From Salinarimonas ramus (lineage in GTDB: Bacteria; Pseudomonadota; Alphaproteobacteria; Rhizobiales; Beijerinckiaceae): 64,000 nucleotides of DNA. Positions 16,997-26,250 of the stretch are shown piece by piece. Under the pieces are notes generated by a model. It was not told the origin of the DNA, ran no database searches, and saw only the letters and a list, made by a program, of their open reading frames with translations. Numbering within the stretch: position 1 is the first letter of the stretch; every line of letters starts with the position of its first letter. The position numbers and the translations under genes were made by a program. The stretch is from NCBI RefSeq assembly GCF_014645695.1, contig NZ_BMMF01000004.1, positions 7,261 to 71,260 of the forward strand, given 5' to 3'.

Positions 16997-17363
16997 TTAG
17001 TTGCCATCGAATTGTACACGTTCGATTGCCGCGAAGCTAGCGCTTGAATTTAGAAGGCGAAATTGGAGAAAATCTACACAGAGTGGCCCGTCACTCGACG
17101 GTACATCGGTCAATCCGTAACCAGACTGTTGGAGGATCGCTGAAGCCGCTTGCATCGGAGCCAGCGTCAGCGTTTGCGCGTCGCGACCATCGGAGGGCGC
17201 TGCTGCCACATCTCTTAAACTGCAAAAACGACGGCAGAGCCTCTGGCGTTGACGACGAGCATCCAATTGGCATGCCCGCAGTCGGGCGGAGTAGCAGACC
17301 CTTGCCCTTAAAGGCTGCCCTCACCTGCCCATAATCTCAAGCTAAGTGCTTGAAAAATAAGGG
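16997..17363. other. 367-bp junction between defence genes and tRNA, no gene seen
   Basis: Short frames on both strands lack family features or ribosome sites. The stretch should hold the promoter of the nuclease gene and possibly the island attachment site next to the tRNA 3' end. I could not find a second copy of the tRNA 3' sequence in the window by eye. Confidence 0.5.
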
Positions 17364-17439
17364 TGGTGCCGCAAGAGGGACTCGAACCCCCGACCCCATC
17401 ATTACGAATGACGTGCTCTACCACCTGAGCTATTGCGGC
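17364..17439 (-). tRNA. tRNA-Thr (anticodon CGT)
   Basis: The 76-base sequence folds as a full cloverleaf: acceptor GCCGCAA/TTGCGGC, D arm GCTC...GAGC, anticodon stem CGTCA/TGATG with loop TTCGTAA (anticodon CGT, reading ACG), and a T arm with GTTCGAGTC. The discriminator is A, and CCA is encoded. Its 3' end faces the accessory region at 1-17363, the usual orientation for an island integrated at a tRNA. Confidence 0.95.
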
Positions 17440-17513
17440 GGAGAAGTCGGCGCCGGGGCGCCGGCGACTTCCGAGGCGCCCCTCTTATAGGGGTGCGATC
17501 GGGTTGGCAAGCG

Positions 17514-17542
17514 TCCCGCGGCGGATTTTTCGCGCCGCGGGA
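17514..17542 (-). terminator. hairpin terminator after hemY
   Basis: A perfect 10-bp stem (TCCCGCGGCG / CGCCGCGGGA) with a 9-base loop starts 6 bp past the hemY stop. It probably separates the heme operon from the tRNA gene 75 bp downstream. Confidence 0.6.
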
Positions 17543-17548
17543 TGATCA

Positions 17549-19792
17549 TCAGCCGAAGAGGCGGAAGCGGCTGGGCTTGCGCTCCTCCTCCACGCCGGGA
17601 TCGTCCGGCGGGCGGTTGGCGAAGGGCGGCGCCGACTCTCCCGAAGCCGGCGCGGGCGACGATGCGTCGCCGGCGGGCACGGCAGCGCCGTTGCCCGTAC
17701 CCGGCGCCGGGGTCGCGGTTCCGCTCTCGGGCGCGGGCGTGCTCGGCGCGGGCGCCGGCGTCGCCTCGACGCGGCGGCCGGCGGCGAGAGCCGCGGAGAG
17801 CTCGTCGCGATCGCGTCGCAGCCAGGAGCCGCGCTGCGGCTGCGTCGGCGCCGGAACGGGGGCGGCTTGCGCCTGCGCAGGTGCCGTCTCCGGCGCGGCT
17901 TGGGCGTGGAGCGCGGGCTCGGCAGACCCGTCCTCCTTGGCCATGGAGACCGGCGCGGGAGCCGGAGCCGGCGCGGGCGGCGTCTCGCGACGGATCGGGT
18001 CGAAGGGCTTCTCCTCGGGCGCGATCGCCGCAGCGGGCGCGTAGGCCGGGCGCGGCGGCGCGGCGGGGACCGGCGCCGGCTGCGGCGCGGGCGGCGGCGT
18101 CGGCTCGGGCGGGGGCTGCGGCGTCAACCGTGCCGCGTAGCCGGACGAGGCGGGCGCGGGCGCGGGAGCAGGCGCGGGAGCCGGCGGAGGCTGGCGCACG
18201 GGCTCCTCCGCGCCGCGCGAGACGGCGGCGGGCGCGACGACGGGCGCGGGCTGCGGCGCCGGCCGCGGAGCGGGTGCGGGTGCGGGTGCGGGTGCGGGCT
18301 CCTGGGCCCGCGGCGTCGGCTCGACGGACGGCTTCGGCGTCGGCGCCACGATCTGCGCCTCCTCCGTCACGGGCTCCGCGGGCTTCGCAACGGGCGCGAG
18401 GGTCGCGCCGTGATAGACCGGCGGCTCGAGCGCGGCGAGCGCGTCGTCCGGGCGGTTGTCGAGATCGCCCACCACCGAATCGACCACCGTCGTGCCGACG
18501 GCGCCGAGCACCTCCGGCGGCTGCTTCCACTCGAAGGCGTCGAGCCGCCCGGAGGCGGGCGACATCGGCGCCCAGCGGTCGGAGACGATGCCGTCAGCGA
18601 CCCAGGCCTTGTCTCGGGGCGCGTGGACCGCGCGGGCGAGCCATTCGCGAACCTTCACCGTCGGGCCGTGCTCGGCGCGCTCGATGTCGGCCATCATCAG
18701 GCAGGCACGCACGCTCGGCCGCTCGCCGAGCAGCGGGTCGATCGCCTGGCGCGCCTTGGCGAAATCGCGTGCGTCGAGCGCGGCGCGGGCGAGCGCCAGC
18801 CGGCCTTCGACGGACCAGGTGGAGAGCGTCGCGAGCTTTTCCGCGCGCTGGAGGCGGTCGTGGGTCGAATCGCCGATGCGCAGATGCGTGTAGGCGTCCG
18901 CGATCTCCGGATGCGGCGTCGTCTTCCAGGCGGTCTCGAGGATCTTGGCCGCCTTGCGCAGCTCGAGGCGCTTGGCGAGGATGCGCCCGGCGAGAGCGGC
19001 CGCCGGCGTCAGGTCGGGCGCGAGGCGCAGCGCCTCCTTCGCCTTCTGAAGCGCGAGTTCCTCGTCCTTCTCCCCGCGCGAGAGCGCGTCGGCAGTCAGC
19101 AGGACCGCGCGCTGGCGCTTGGCGCTCGCCTTGTCGACGAGGCCCAGCGAGGCGCGGCGCTCCACCACGTCGAGGGCGCCCGCCCAATCGCCGCGGGCGA
19201 CGTGCGATTCGAGCACTGCCTCGTTGGCCCAGCTCGCCGCCGGAGCGAGGCGCGCGGCTTCCTGCGCGTAGGCGAGCGCCGCGGGACGGTCGCCGCGCTG
19301 GCGCGCCTCGACGTGCAGGCCGCGCAGGCCAAGCACGCGCGTCTCGTCGTTCTCGGCCATGGCGCGAAAGGCGCTCTCCGCCTCGTGCCGATCCCCGGAC
19401 ATCTGCGCCGCCTGGGCCCGCAGGAGCAGGACGAGCGGCTCGTCGTGGCGCAGGTAGCGCTGCGCCTCGCGGGCGTAGCGCTTGGCCGCGGCCTCGTCGC
19501 CCGAGCCCACCGCGACCATGCCGCGGGAGAGCGCGAGCAGGCCCTTGCGGCGCTTCCGGTTGACGGAAGCCTCCGCCATCTTCTCCGGCGCCTTGAACAG
19601 CCAGCGGATCAGCGCCTCGACGAGGAGGAAGACGAAGACCAGCGCCACGAGCAGCACCGCCGCGACCGCGAGGCCGACGGAATAGCTCACGCCCTGCCAG
19701 ACGAACGCCACGCGGCCCGGCTGGTCCGCGAGCCAGATGGCCCCCGCGGCGAGGGCGGCGACGACGGCGAGGTAGAGGAGAACGCGCCACAT
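17549..19792 (-). CDS. hemY: HemY-type TPR membrane protein with long Pro/Ala tail
   Basis: A 747-residue inner-membrane protein of the proteobacterial HemY family (not protoporphyrinogen oxidase). Two membrane helices lie at about residues 2-22 and 38-65 (VAAVLLVALVFVFLLVEAL). The HemY_N region (KAPEKMAEASVNRKRRKGLLALSRGM) and TPR repeats continue to about residue 460. The rest, roughly 285 residues, is low-complexity Pro/Ala/Glu (PAPAPAPAP runs), much longer than usual. It comes 13 bp after the mitofilin gene, in the conserved hemC-hemD-mitofilin-hemY order. HemY proteins are linked to late heme synthesis, but their biochemical role is unsettled. The start at 19792 excludes an upstream shadow of the mitofilin gene. 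Confidence 0.9.
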   Translation of the reverse strand: MWRVLLYLAVVAALAAGAIWLADQPGRVAFVWQGVSYSVGLAVAAVLLVALVFVFLLVEALIRWLFKAPEKMAEASVNRKRRKGLLALSRGMVAVGSGDEAAAKRYAREAQRYLRHDEPLVLLLRAQAAQMSGDRHEAESAFRAMAENDETRVLGLRGLHVEARQRGDRPAALAYAQEAARLAPAASWANEAVLESHVARGDWAGALDVVERRASLGLVDKASAKRQRAVLLTADALSRGEKDEELALQKAKEALRLAPDLTPAAALAGRILAKRLELRKAAKILETAWKTTPHPEIADAYTHLRIGDSTHDRLQRAEKLATLSTWSVEGRLALARAALDARDFAKARQAIDPLLGERPSVRACLMMADIERAEHGPTVKVREWLARAVHAPRDKAWVADGIVSDRWAPMSPASGRLDAFEWKQPPEVLGAVGTTVVDSVVGDLDNRPDDALAALEPPVYHGATLAPVAKPAEPVTEEAQIVAPTPKPSVEPTPRAQEPAPAPAPAPAPRPAPQPAPVVAPAAVSRGAEEPVRQPPPAPAPAPAPAPASSGYAARLTPQPPPEPTPPPAPQPAPVPAAPPRPAYAPAAAIAPEEKPFDPIRRETPPAPAPAPAPVSMAKEDGSAEPALHAQAAPETAPAQAQAAPVPAPTQPQRGSWLRRDRDELSAALAAGRRVEATPAPAPSTPAPESGTATPAPGTGNGAAVPAGDASSPAPASGESAPPFANRPPDDPGVEEERKPSRFRLFG

Positions 19793-19805
19793 GTCCGGGT
19801 CTTCC

Positions 19806-21419
19806 TTACTGTGCCTGCGGAGCGAGCGCTCCGCGTGCCGCATCGACGGCCGCGCGGGCCGCCTCGCCCGCCGCGATGCGCGCGGCGAGTATCTCGGCGA
19901 ATTCCTGTGAGGCGGCGCGGCCGGCCTCGGGCAGCGCCTGCCAGGCGGCGTAGGCCGCGGGCAGGTCCCCGAGCGCGAGCGCCCGCACGACGTCGGCGAC
20001 GGGGTCGATCGCCGGCTCGCCGGGCGCGTCCAGCCCGTCGACGGGCTCGACGCGGACGGCACGGGCGAACAGCCCCTCGAAGAACGAGCCGACGCCGTCC
20101 TGCGTCGGGTCCTCCGGCGTGAGCGAGCGATGCACCTCGGGCGCGACCTCGGCGAAGCGCGCGCGCAGCGTCTCGGCGGTGGGCGCGCCGGTCTCGGCGA
20201 ACGGCGCGAGATCGGCGAGGACGCTCTCGTCCATCCCCGTCGCCTGCAGCGTCTCGAACGCGCTCGGATAGGGCATGCCGGTCGGCAGCGCGTTGGCGAT
20301 GGCGTTGGCCGCCGTGATGCCGAGATAGGCCTGGCGGGTCGCCTCCGCCTCGGCGGCGACGCCCTCGCGCAGGCTCTGCATGTCGGCCTGCGCCTGTGCG
20401 ATGGCCTGGCGCGCCTCGTCGGCGGCCTGCGTCGCCTCGTCCACGCCGCCGATATCGGCGGCGAGGCTGTCGAGCCGGGGCGCGATCTCCTCGTCGAGGC
20501 GGGTCGCGAGCGCCGCGATCCGCTCGTCGAAGGCGGCGATCCGCTCCTCGAGCGTCGCGATGCGCTCCTGCGCGGGCGCGGCGTCGGCGGCCTGCGCGAC
20601 CTCGTCGATGCGGCTCTCGAGGGCGGCGATCTCCTGGGAGAGGTCCTCGGCGACCGGGGCGGCTTCCGCCCGCTCGCGCGCGGCGGTCGCCGTCTCTTCG
20701 GCGGAGGTGGCGCGGCCCTCGACGGCGACGATGCGCTCCTCGAGCGCCGTCGTGTCGGCGCCGGCGCGGAAGAAGGCGTCGTAGGCGACGAGCGCACCGG
20801 CGACGACGAGCGCCGCCACGACGGCGGCGGCGAGCGCGCCCGATCCGCCGCGGCGGTCCTCGGAAGACGTCGTCGAAGGGCTCGGGCCGGACGCGCTCCC
20901 CCGCGGCGCCTCGACGGCGGCGGCCGCGGCGATCTCGTCGGACGAGCCGGCGGACGCGGAGGACGACCGCGCGGGAGACGCGGCGGCGGGCGATGCCGCA
21001 GTCCGCACGGCCGGACCCGTCGCCGAGGACGACGAAGTCGGCTTCGACGCGCTCTCCTCCTTCGGCGTCGCGGCGGCGACGGTGGTGCCGGCGGGCTCGG
21101 CAGTCTCGCCCGCGGGCTTCGCCGCCGGCGGGGCCGGGGCGACGCGCGCCTCGTCCGTGACGATGGTGGTGGAGGACGGAGCCGCCGACGAAGCGGGCGC
21201 GGTTGCGGAAGGTTCGGTCACGGGAGGCTTTTCCTCGACGGGCTTGCCCACGGAAGCATTGCTTGCGGAAGCACTGCTCGCGGAAGGCTTGCCGACAGAA
21301 GGCTCGGACGCCGGCGCGGCCGTCGCCGGAGGCGTCGTCGCCTCGGTCTCGGGCTTGCGCGGAGCGTTGCTCTCGGACCGCCCCTGGCGGCCCGCTCGGG
21401 AAGAGGGTCTCTTCGTCAC
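19806..21419 (-). CDS. mitofilin-family inner-membrane protein
   Basis: A 537-residue protein. A long disordered N-terminal region rich in Ser, Ala, Pro and Thr (1-200) leads to one membrane helix (ALAAAVVAALVVAGALVAYDAFF, about 205-225). Coiled coil follows (ALEERIVAVEGR...RIATLEERIAAFDERIA, about 235-345), then a C-terminal mitofilin domain (TAANAIANALPTGMPY... to the end). Alphaproteobacterial mitofilin homologues shape intracytoplasmic membranes and are regularly encoded between hemD and hemY, as here. The start at 21419 gives MTKRPSSRAGRQGRSE. Confidence 0.88.
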   Translation of the reverse strand: MTKRPSSRAGRQGRSESNAPRKPETEATTPPATAAPASEPSVGKPSASSASASNASVGKPVEEKPPVTEPSATAPASSAAPSSTTIVTDEARVAPAPPAAKPAGETAEPAGTTVAAATPKEESASKPTSSSSATGPAVRTAASPAAASPARSSSASAGSSDEIAAAAAVEAPRGSASGPSPSTTSSEDRRGGSGALAAAVVAALVVAGALVAYDAFFRAGADTTALEERIVAVEGRATSAEETATAARERAEAAPVAEDLSQEIAALESRIDEVAQAADAAPAQERIATLEERIAAFDERIAALATRLDEEIAPRLDSLAADIGGVDEATQAADEARQAIAQAQADMQSLREGVAAEAEATRQAYLGITAANAIANALPTGMPYPSAFETLQATGMDESVLADLAPFAETGAPTAETLRARFAEVAPEVHRSLTPEDPTQDGVGSFFEGLFARAVRVEPVDGLDAPGEPAIDPVADVVRALALGDLPAAYAAWQALPEAGRAASQEFAEILAARIAAGEAARAAVDAARGALAPQAQ

Positions 21420-21541
21420 GTCGTCCTTCCGCCTGATCGCGCCGCGCGGACGCGCGACGTCTCGTTTGGTCGGTCTACACCGTTCGTGCGCCGAGTGGCA
21501 CCTCCGGTGTGCCGGCCGGCATCTCGAACCTTAGCATTGGT

Positions 21542-22303
21542 TCAACGCACTGAGCGACATCTTGCTCCAAAGGCCAAGCTCGCGGCGTCCGCAAAAACGC
21601 GCAGAAGGGCGGTTTCCGACGGTTCCGCCGCGACGACGAGCCGCGTCGCGCCAGCCTCCCGGAGGGGTTCGGCGGCATCCGCCGAGATCGCCGCGTGCAG
21701 GAACGCGCGGGCGCGATCCCCTGCAGCGGCTCGCGAAACGGCGTCTAGGAAGAGCGTGGCGCTGCGCCGCGAATAGTGCAGGACGGCGTCGATCTCCCCC
21801 GTAGCGAGGGCGCCGCGGGCCGCGGCGTCGAGCGGGAGGGACGCGGCCTCGTAGACGACCCAGGGCGTCACGCGATAGCCCTGCGCGACCAGCGTGGCGT
21901 CGGGCTCCACCTTCCTGTCGCGCCCCACGAGGTGGAGGAAGCGCGTTCCGGGCGCGTGGTTCCGCCGCACGTGGGCGATCATCGAGACGGCGTCTCCCTC
22001 CGCCGCGCGCACGTCGACGCCGCCGGCGTCCCGCACCGCCTCGGCCGTGCGCTCGCCGACCGCGAGAATCGGGGCCCGGGCGAGGTCGACGGGAAGGCGC
22101 GAGAGGAACGCCGCCGCCTTGGCGCTCGTGACGAGGAGGGCGTCGACCGGCCCCTCCGGCGGGGCCTCGCCGGTGGCGCGCGTCTCGATGAGGGGCGAGA
22201 GGAGGACGTCGAAGCCCATCGCCTCGAGCTTCGCGGCGGTGCGCGCGGCGTCTTCGGCCGCGCGGGTGACGAGGACGCGGACCGGCGCGTCGTGAGCCCT
22301 CAC
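21542..22303 (-). CDS. hemD: uroporphyrinogen-III synthase
   Basis: A 253-residue HemD that closes and inverts hydroxymethylbilane to uroporphyrinogen III in heme and corrin synthesis. It begins VRVLVTRAAEDAARTAAKLEAM, typical of the family, and has LLVTSAKAAAF, ILAVGERTA, HYSRRSATLFL and SADAAEPL. The start is a GTG at 22303 whose last bases overlap the hemC stop (GTGA), so the two are translationally coupled. Longer upstream frames are shadows of hemC. HemD proteins diverge fast, so identification also leans on the position after hemC. Confidence 0.9.
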   Translation of the reverse strand: MRAHDAPVRVLVTRAAEDAARTAAKLEAMGFDVLLSPLIETRATGEAPPEGPVDALLVTSAKAAAFLSRLPVDLARAPILAVGERTAEAVRDAGGVDVRAAEGDAVSMIAHVRRNHAPGTRFLHLVGRDRKVEPDATLVAQGYRVTPWVVYEAASLPLDAAARGALATGEIDAVLHYSRRSATLFLDAVSRAAAGDRARAFLHAAISADAAEPLREAGATRLVVAAEPSETALLRVFADAASLAFGARCRSVR

Positions 22304-23253
22304 CCGAAGATGCCCGCCGGCAGGCGCGCCTTGACGTCGGCGCCGACCTCCGCGCCGAGCCGCGCGGCGTCTGCGAGCGGCGCCTCGCCCTCCCCCTCCA
22401 CGACCTCGGAGCCGTCGGGGCGCAGGACGAGCCCCTTGAGATGCACCCGGTCGCCGACGATCCGCGCATGCCCGGCGATGGGCGTGCGGCACGAGCCGTC
22501 GAGCACGGCGAGGAAGGCGCGCTCGGCGGCGAGCCGGATGCCGGTCTCCTCGTCGCAGATCGCGGTGGCGGCCTCGCGGGCGAGGGCGTCGGCCTCGCGC
22601 ACGACGATGGCGATGGCCCCCTGGGCGACGGCGGGGAGGAAGTCGTCGATGTCGAGCGCGGCCGAGGCGTGATGGGCGAGCCCGAGGCGGTTGAGGCCCG
22701 CCATGGCGAGCAGTGTCGCGCCGTACTCGCCCGCCTCGATCTTCGACAGCCGCGTGCCGACGTTGCCGCGAAGCAGCGCCACCTCGAGATCCGGCCGCAG
22801 CCGCCGCACCATCGCCTGGCGCCGCAGCGAAGCGGTACCGACGATCGTCCCCGGCGCGAGGTCCGCGAACGAGGTCGGCCCCTCCGGCCCGCCCTTGCAG
22901 ATGAGCGCGTCGCGCACGTCCTCGCGCGGCAGGAAGCCGGCGATGACGAGCCCGTCGGGGAGATCGTTCGGCAAGTCCTTGCCGGAATGGACGGTGATGT
23001 CGACGCGGCCCTCGAGCTGGGCCTGGTCGATCTCCTTCGTGAACAGCCCCTTGCCGCCGGCCTCCGAGAGGGCGCGGTCCTGGATCATGTCGCCCGAGGT
23101 CTTGATCACGTCGAGCGCGAATCGCTCCGGCGCGATGCCGAGCGCCTCGGAGAGGCGCCGCTGCGTCTCGTGCGCCTGGGCGAGGGCAAGCGGGCTCCCG
23201 CGCGTGCCGATGACGAAGGCCGACCCGTTCTCGCGCGCAGCGCCGCTTGCCAT
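22300..23253 (-). CDS. hemC: hydroxymethylbilane synthase (porphobilinogen deaminase)
   Basis: A 317-residue HemC that polymerises four porphobilinogens to hydroxymethylbilane. Landmarks: IGTRGSPLALAQA at the N terminus, IKTSGDMIQDRAL, KGLFTKEIDQA, VHSGKDLPNDLP (most homologues have Met where Gly is), ALLRGNVGTRL, and LDGSCRTPIAGHA carrying the Cys that binds the dipyrromethane cofactor. It is first in the hemC-hemD unit and is divergent from tsaD across a 142-bp gap that must hold both promoters. Confidence 0.96.
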   Translation of the reverse strand: MASGAARENGSAFVIGTRGSPLALAQAHETQRRLSEALGIAPERFALDVIKTSGDMIQDRALSEAGGKGLFTKEIDQAQLEGRVDITVHSGKDLPNDLPDGLVIAGFLPREDVRDALICKGGPEGPTSFADLAPGTIVGTASLRRQAMVRRLRPDLEVALLRGNVGTRLSKIEAGEYGATLLAMAGLNRLGLAHHASAALDIDDFLPAVAQGAIAIVVREADALAREAATAICDEETGIRLAAERAFLAVLDGSCRTPIAGHARIVGDRVHLKGLVLRPDGSEVVEGEGEAPLADAARLGAEVGADVKARLPAGIFG

Positions 23254-23395
23254 GTCCTCGCCTCTCCCTTGTCACGCGCATTCCCTTCGGCGCGGGCGGG
23301 GACTATAGGTGCGCATGACGCGGTGCGGAAGCTCGGGAAAGGCACGATCCTCCCGCGGCCCCGCGCCGTAGGAAAGACAGGCGGCGAGGAACACC

Positions 23396-24457
23396 ATGCG
23401 CGTGCTCGGCATCGAGACGACCTGCGACGAGACGGCGGCGGCCGTGGTCGGGCTCGCGGAGGACGGGCGCGGCCTCGTCCTCTCCAACGAGGTGCTCTCG
23501 CAGATCGCGGAGCACGCGGCCTATGGCGGCGTCGTGCCGGAGATCGCGGCGCGCGCCCATGTCGAGGTCGCCGACCGCCTCGTCGCCCGCGCTCTCGCCA
23601 AGGCGGGCACCGATCTCGACGGGATCGACGCCATCGCCGCCGCCGCCGGCCCGGGGCTGATCGGCGGCGTCATCGTGGGGCTGACGACGGCCAAAGCGCT
23701 GGCGCTCGTCGCGGGCAAGCCGCTCGTGGCGGTCAACCATCTGGAGGCGCACGCGCTCACCGCACGGCTGACGGACGGGATCGCCTTCCCCTACCTGCTC
23801 CTTCTCGTGTCAGGCGGGCACACGCAGCTCCTCGCCGTGCGCGGCGTCGGCGATTACGTGCGCCTGGGCGCCACCATCGACGACGCCATCGGCGAGGCCT
23901 TCGACAAGGTCGCGAAGCTGCTCGGCCTCGCCTATCCGGGCGGGCCGGAGGTGGAGCGTCTCGCGCGGTCGGGCGATCCGGAGCGATTCGCCCTGCCGCG
24001 CCCGCTGCTCGGCCGCCAGACGCCGGACTTCTCGCTCTCGGGCCTCAAGACCGCGGTGCGCCTGGAAGCCGAGCGCATCGCGCCGCTCTCCGAGCAAGAC
24101 GTGGCGGATCTGTGCGCCTCCTTCCAGACGGCGGTGGTCGACGTCGTCGTCGACCGCACCCGCGTGGCTCTGCGCGCCTTCCAGGCGATCGCGCCGCGGC
24201 CCTCCGCGCTCGTCGTCGCCGGCGGCGTGGCGGCGAACGGGGCCGTGCGCCGTGGGCTGCAGCGGCTCGCGACCGAATCGGGGCTTCGCCTCGTCGCGCC
24301 GCCCCTCGATTTGTGCGGCGACAACGGCGCCATGATCGCCTGGGCCGGGCTCGAGCGCTTCCGGCTCGGCCTCATGGACGATCTCGACGCGCCCGCCCGC
24401 GCGCGCTGGCCTCTCGTCGCGGCGCCCGCGCCGGTGGAGGCGGGAGGCGCGTCGTGA
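23396..24457 (+). CDS. tsaD: tRNA threonylcarbamoyladenosine synthase subunit TsaD
   Basis: A 353-residue Kae1/Qri7-family protein that transfers the threonylcarbamoyl group to A37 of ANN-decoding tRNAs. It begins [18 protein letters not shown] and has [25 protein letters not shown] (the HxxxH metal site), [25 protein letters not shown] and a C-terminal [18 protein letters not shown]-binding motif. Its stop overlaps the GTG start of gpsA by 4 bp, so the two are coupled. Confidence 0.97.
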   Translation: MRVLGIETTCDETAAAVVGLAEDGRGLVLSNEVLSQIAEHAAYGGVVPEIAARAHVEVADRLVARALAKAGTDLDGIDAIAAAAGPGLIGGVIVGLTTAKALALVAGKPLVAVNHLEAHALTARLTDGIAFPYLLLLVSGGHTQLLAVRGVGDYVRLGATIDDAIGEAFDKVAKLLGLAYPGGPEVERLARSGDPERFALPRPLLGRQTPDFSLSGLKTAVRLEAERIAPLSEQDVADLCASFQTAVVDVVVDRTRVALRAFQAIAPRPSALVVAGGVAANGAVRRGLQRLATESGLRLVAPPLDLCGDNGAMIAWAGLERFRLGLMDDLDAPARARWPLVAAPAPVEAGGAS

Positions 24458-25437
24458 CGCCGCTCGGCATCGTCGGCGCCGGCGCCTGGGGCACGGCGCT
24501 CGCCAATGCCGCGGCCGCCGCCGGCGCGCCCGTGGTGCTCTGGGCGCGCGATCCGGACCATGCCCGCGAGATGGCCGAGACGCGCGCCAACGCCCGCCAT
24601 CTCCCCGACGTCCCGCTCGCCACCTCCGTGCGCCCGACGAGCGCGCTGACCGAGCTCTCCGGCTGCGACGCGATCCTCCTCGTCGTGCCGGCGCAGGCGG
24701 TGCGCGAGGTGACGACGGCGCTCGCCTTCGTCCTGCCGACGCACGCGCCCCTCGTCATCTGCGCCAAGGGCATCGAGCGCGACACCGGCTTCTTCCTCTC
24801 CGACGTCGTGGCGGATCTGCGCCCGGGCGCGCCGGTGGCCGCGCTCTCCGGCCCGAGCTTCGCCCACGACGTCGCCATCGGCCTGCCGACGGCGGTGACG
24901 CTCGCCGCGCCCGATCCGATCCTCGCCGCGACGCTGGCGGCGCGCCTCTCGGGACGGGCGCTGCGGGTCTATCATTCCCTCGACCTGCGCGGCGTCGAGA
25001 TCGGCGGTGCTGGCAAGAACGTGCTCGCCATCGCCTGCGGCGCCGCCATCGGCCGCGGGCTCGGTGAGAGCGCCCGCGCGGCGCTGACGGCGCGGGGCTT
25101 CTCCGAGCTGATGCGCGTCGCGCGCGCCTATGGCGGGCGCGCGGAGACGCTGATGGGGCTCTCGGGCCTCGGCGACGTCGTGCTCACCTGCGCCTCCGCC
25201 GCCTCGCGCAACTTCGCCTTCGGCGAGCGGCTCGGGCGCGGCGCGAGCGTGGCGGAGGCGGCCGGCGGCAAGCTCGTGGAGGGGGCCTTCACGGCGAACG
25301 CGCTCTCGGCGCTCGCGCGGGCGCGCGGCGTCGAGATGCCGATCGCCGACGCCGTCGCGGCCCTCGTCGCAGGACGCGCGGGGCTCGACGAAACCATGGA
25401 AGCGCTCATGAGCCGGCCGCTCAAGGCCGAGGACTGA
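24454..25437 (+). CDS. gpsA: NAD(P)-dependent glycerol-3-phosphate dehydrogenase
   Basis: A 327-residue GpsA that reduces dihydroxyacetone phosphate to sn-glycerol-3-phosphate for phospholipid synthesis. It has the Rossmann motif [52 protein letters not shown] with the catalytic Lys, and [12 protein letters not shown]. The GTG start at 24454 overlaps the tsaD stop (GTGA). A second route to the same product, the ugp importer, lies 4-8 kb away. Confidence 0.96.
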   Translation: MTPLGIVGAGAWGTALANAAAAAGAPVVLWARDPDHAREMAETRANARHLPDVPLATSVRPTSALTELSGCDAILLVVPAQAVREVTTALAFVLPTHAPLVICAKGIERDTGFFLSDVVADLRPGAPVAALSGPSFAHDVAIGLPTAVTLAAPDPILAATLAARLSGRALRVYHSLDLRGVEIGGAGKNVLAIACGAAIGRGLGESARAALTARGFSELMRVARAYGGRAETLMGLSGLGDVVLTCASAASRNFAFGERLGRGASVAEAAGGKLVEGAFTANALSALARARGVEMPIADAVAALVAGRAGLDETMEALMSRPLKAED

Positions 25438-25473
25438 GCGCGACGACGAACGAGAACGGGGGCGGGTGAGAGA

Positions 25474-25887
25474 ATGGCGTATTGGCTCTACAAGTCCGAG
25501 CCGGACGTGTGGTCCTGGCAGCAGCAGGTCGAGGCCGGCGAGGCGGGCACGCATTGGAACGGCGTGCGCAACCATGTCGCCAAGCAGAACCTGATGGCGA
25601 TGAAGATCGGCGAGCGCGGCTTCTTCTACCATTCCAACAAGGGCAAGGAGATCGTCGGCATCGTCGAGGTGATCCGCGAATACTACCCCGACCACACCGA
25701 CGCCTCGGGCAAGTTCGGCATGGTCGACGTCAAGGCGGTCTCCCCCCTTCCCCGCCCCGTGACCCTCGACGCCATCAAGGCCGAGCCGCGGCTCGCGCAG
25801 ATGATCCTCGTCAACAATTCCCGCCTCTCCGTACAGCCGGTGACGGAGGAGGAATGGCGCGTGGTGCTGGAGATGGGTGGGGCGTGA
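25474..25887 (+). CDS. EVE-domain protein
   Basis: A 137-residue EVE/PUA-like protein. Signatures: MAYWLYKSEPDVWSW at the N terminus, WNGVRNHVAKQNLMAMKIGE, FFYHSNKGKEIVGIVEV and LVNNSRLSVQPVTEEEW. EVE domains read modified bases in DNA or RNA; small stand-alone ones like this are common next to housekeeping genes and their ligand in bacteria is not established. The gene is 36 bp after gpsA and probably co-transcribed. It converges with higA 15 bp downstream. Confidence 0.92.
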   Translation: MAYWLYKSEPDVWSWQQQVEAGEAGTHWNGVRNHVAKQNLMAMKIGERGFFYHSNKGKEIVGIVEVIREYYPDHTDASGKFGMVDVKAVSPLPRPVTLDAIKAEPRLAQMILVNNSRLSVQPVTEEEWRVVLEMGGA

Positions 25888-25902
25888 GGCGGAACGCGGA
25901 GC

Positions 25903-26220
25903 TCACGCAGCGTCGGCCCGCAGCGTCGGGATACGGTCGAGCTCCGCGCCGAGCTTCCGGCGCGCGTGCCACAGGTCGTGCGCCTCCTGCATGCGCATCC
26001 ACAGCATCTCCCCGTTCCCGCACAGCTTGCCGAGGCGCAGGGCCATCTCCGGCGAGATCCCGGATTGCTCCGAGAGAACGCGGTGCAGCTGCTGGCGGGT
26101 CACGCCGAGATGTCGCGCGATCGCGGTGACCGATAGACCGAGCGCTGGGAGGACGTCCTCGCGCAGGACGGCTCCGGGATGCGTGGGTGCTCGTACGGGG
26201 CGTTGAGCGATCTCTACCAT
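25903..26220 (-). CDS. higA: HigA-family antitoxin
   Basis: A 105-residue XRE-type DNA-binding antitoxin. It shows HPGAVLREDVLPALGLSVTAIARHLGVTRQQLHRVLSEQSGISPEMALRL in consecutive parts, the HigA helix-turn-helix, then MLWMRMQEAHDLWHARR. It should neutralise the HigB toxin encoded 30 bp upstream and repress the pair's promoter. Toxin-first order is normal for higBA. Confidence 0.92.
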   Translation of the reverse strand: MVEIAQRPVRAPTHPGAVLREDVLPALGLSVTAIARHLGVTRQQLHRVLSEQSGISPEMALRLGKLCGNGEMLWMRMQEAHDLWHARRKLGAELDRIPTLRADAA

Positions 26221-26250
26221 TTTCCGTGCCTTGTCAGCGTGTTCATCGAG

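Noticed and set aside
16997-17363. A direct repeat of the tRNA-Thr 3' end as an attachment site
   Set aside because: I looked for a second copy of the tRNA 3' sequence within 1-17363 and found none by eye; it may lie left of the window.
17542-20122. Long plus-strand frames opposite hemY and mitofilin
   Set aside because: Arg/Ala-rich shadow translations of well-supported minus-strand genes.
22441-24453. N-terminal extension of the gpsA frame back to 22441
   Set aside because: The extension is antisense to hemC and out of frame over tsaD; the coupled GTG at 24454 begins the conserved fold.
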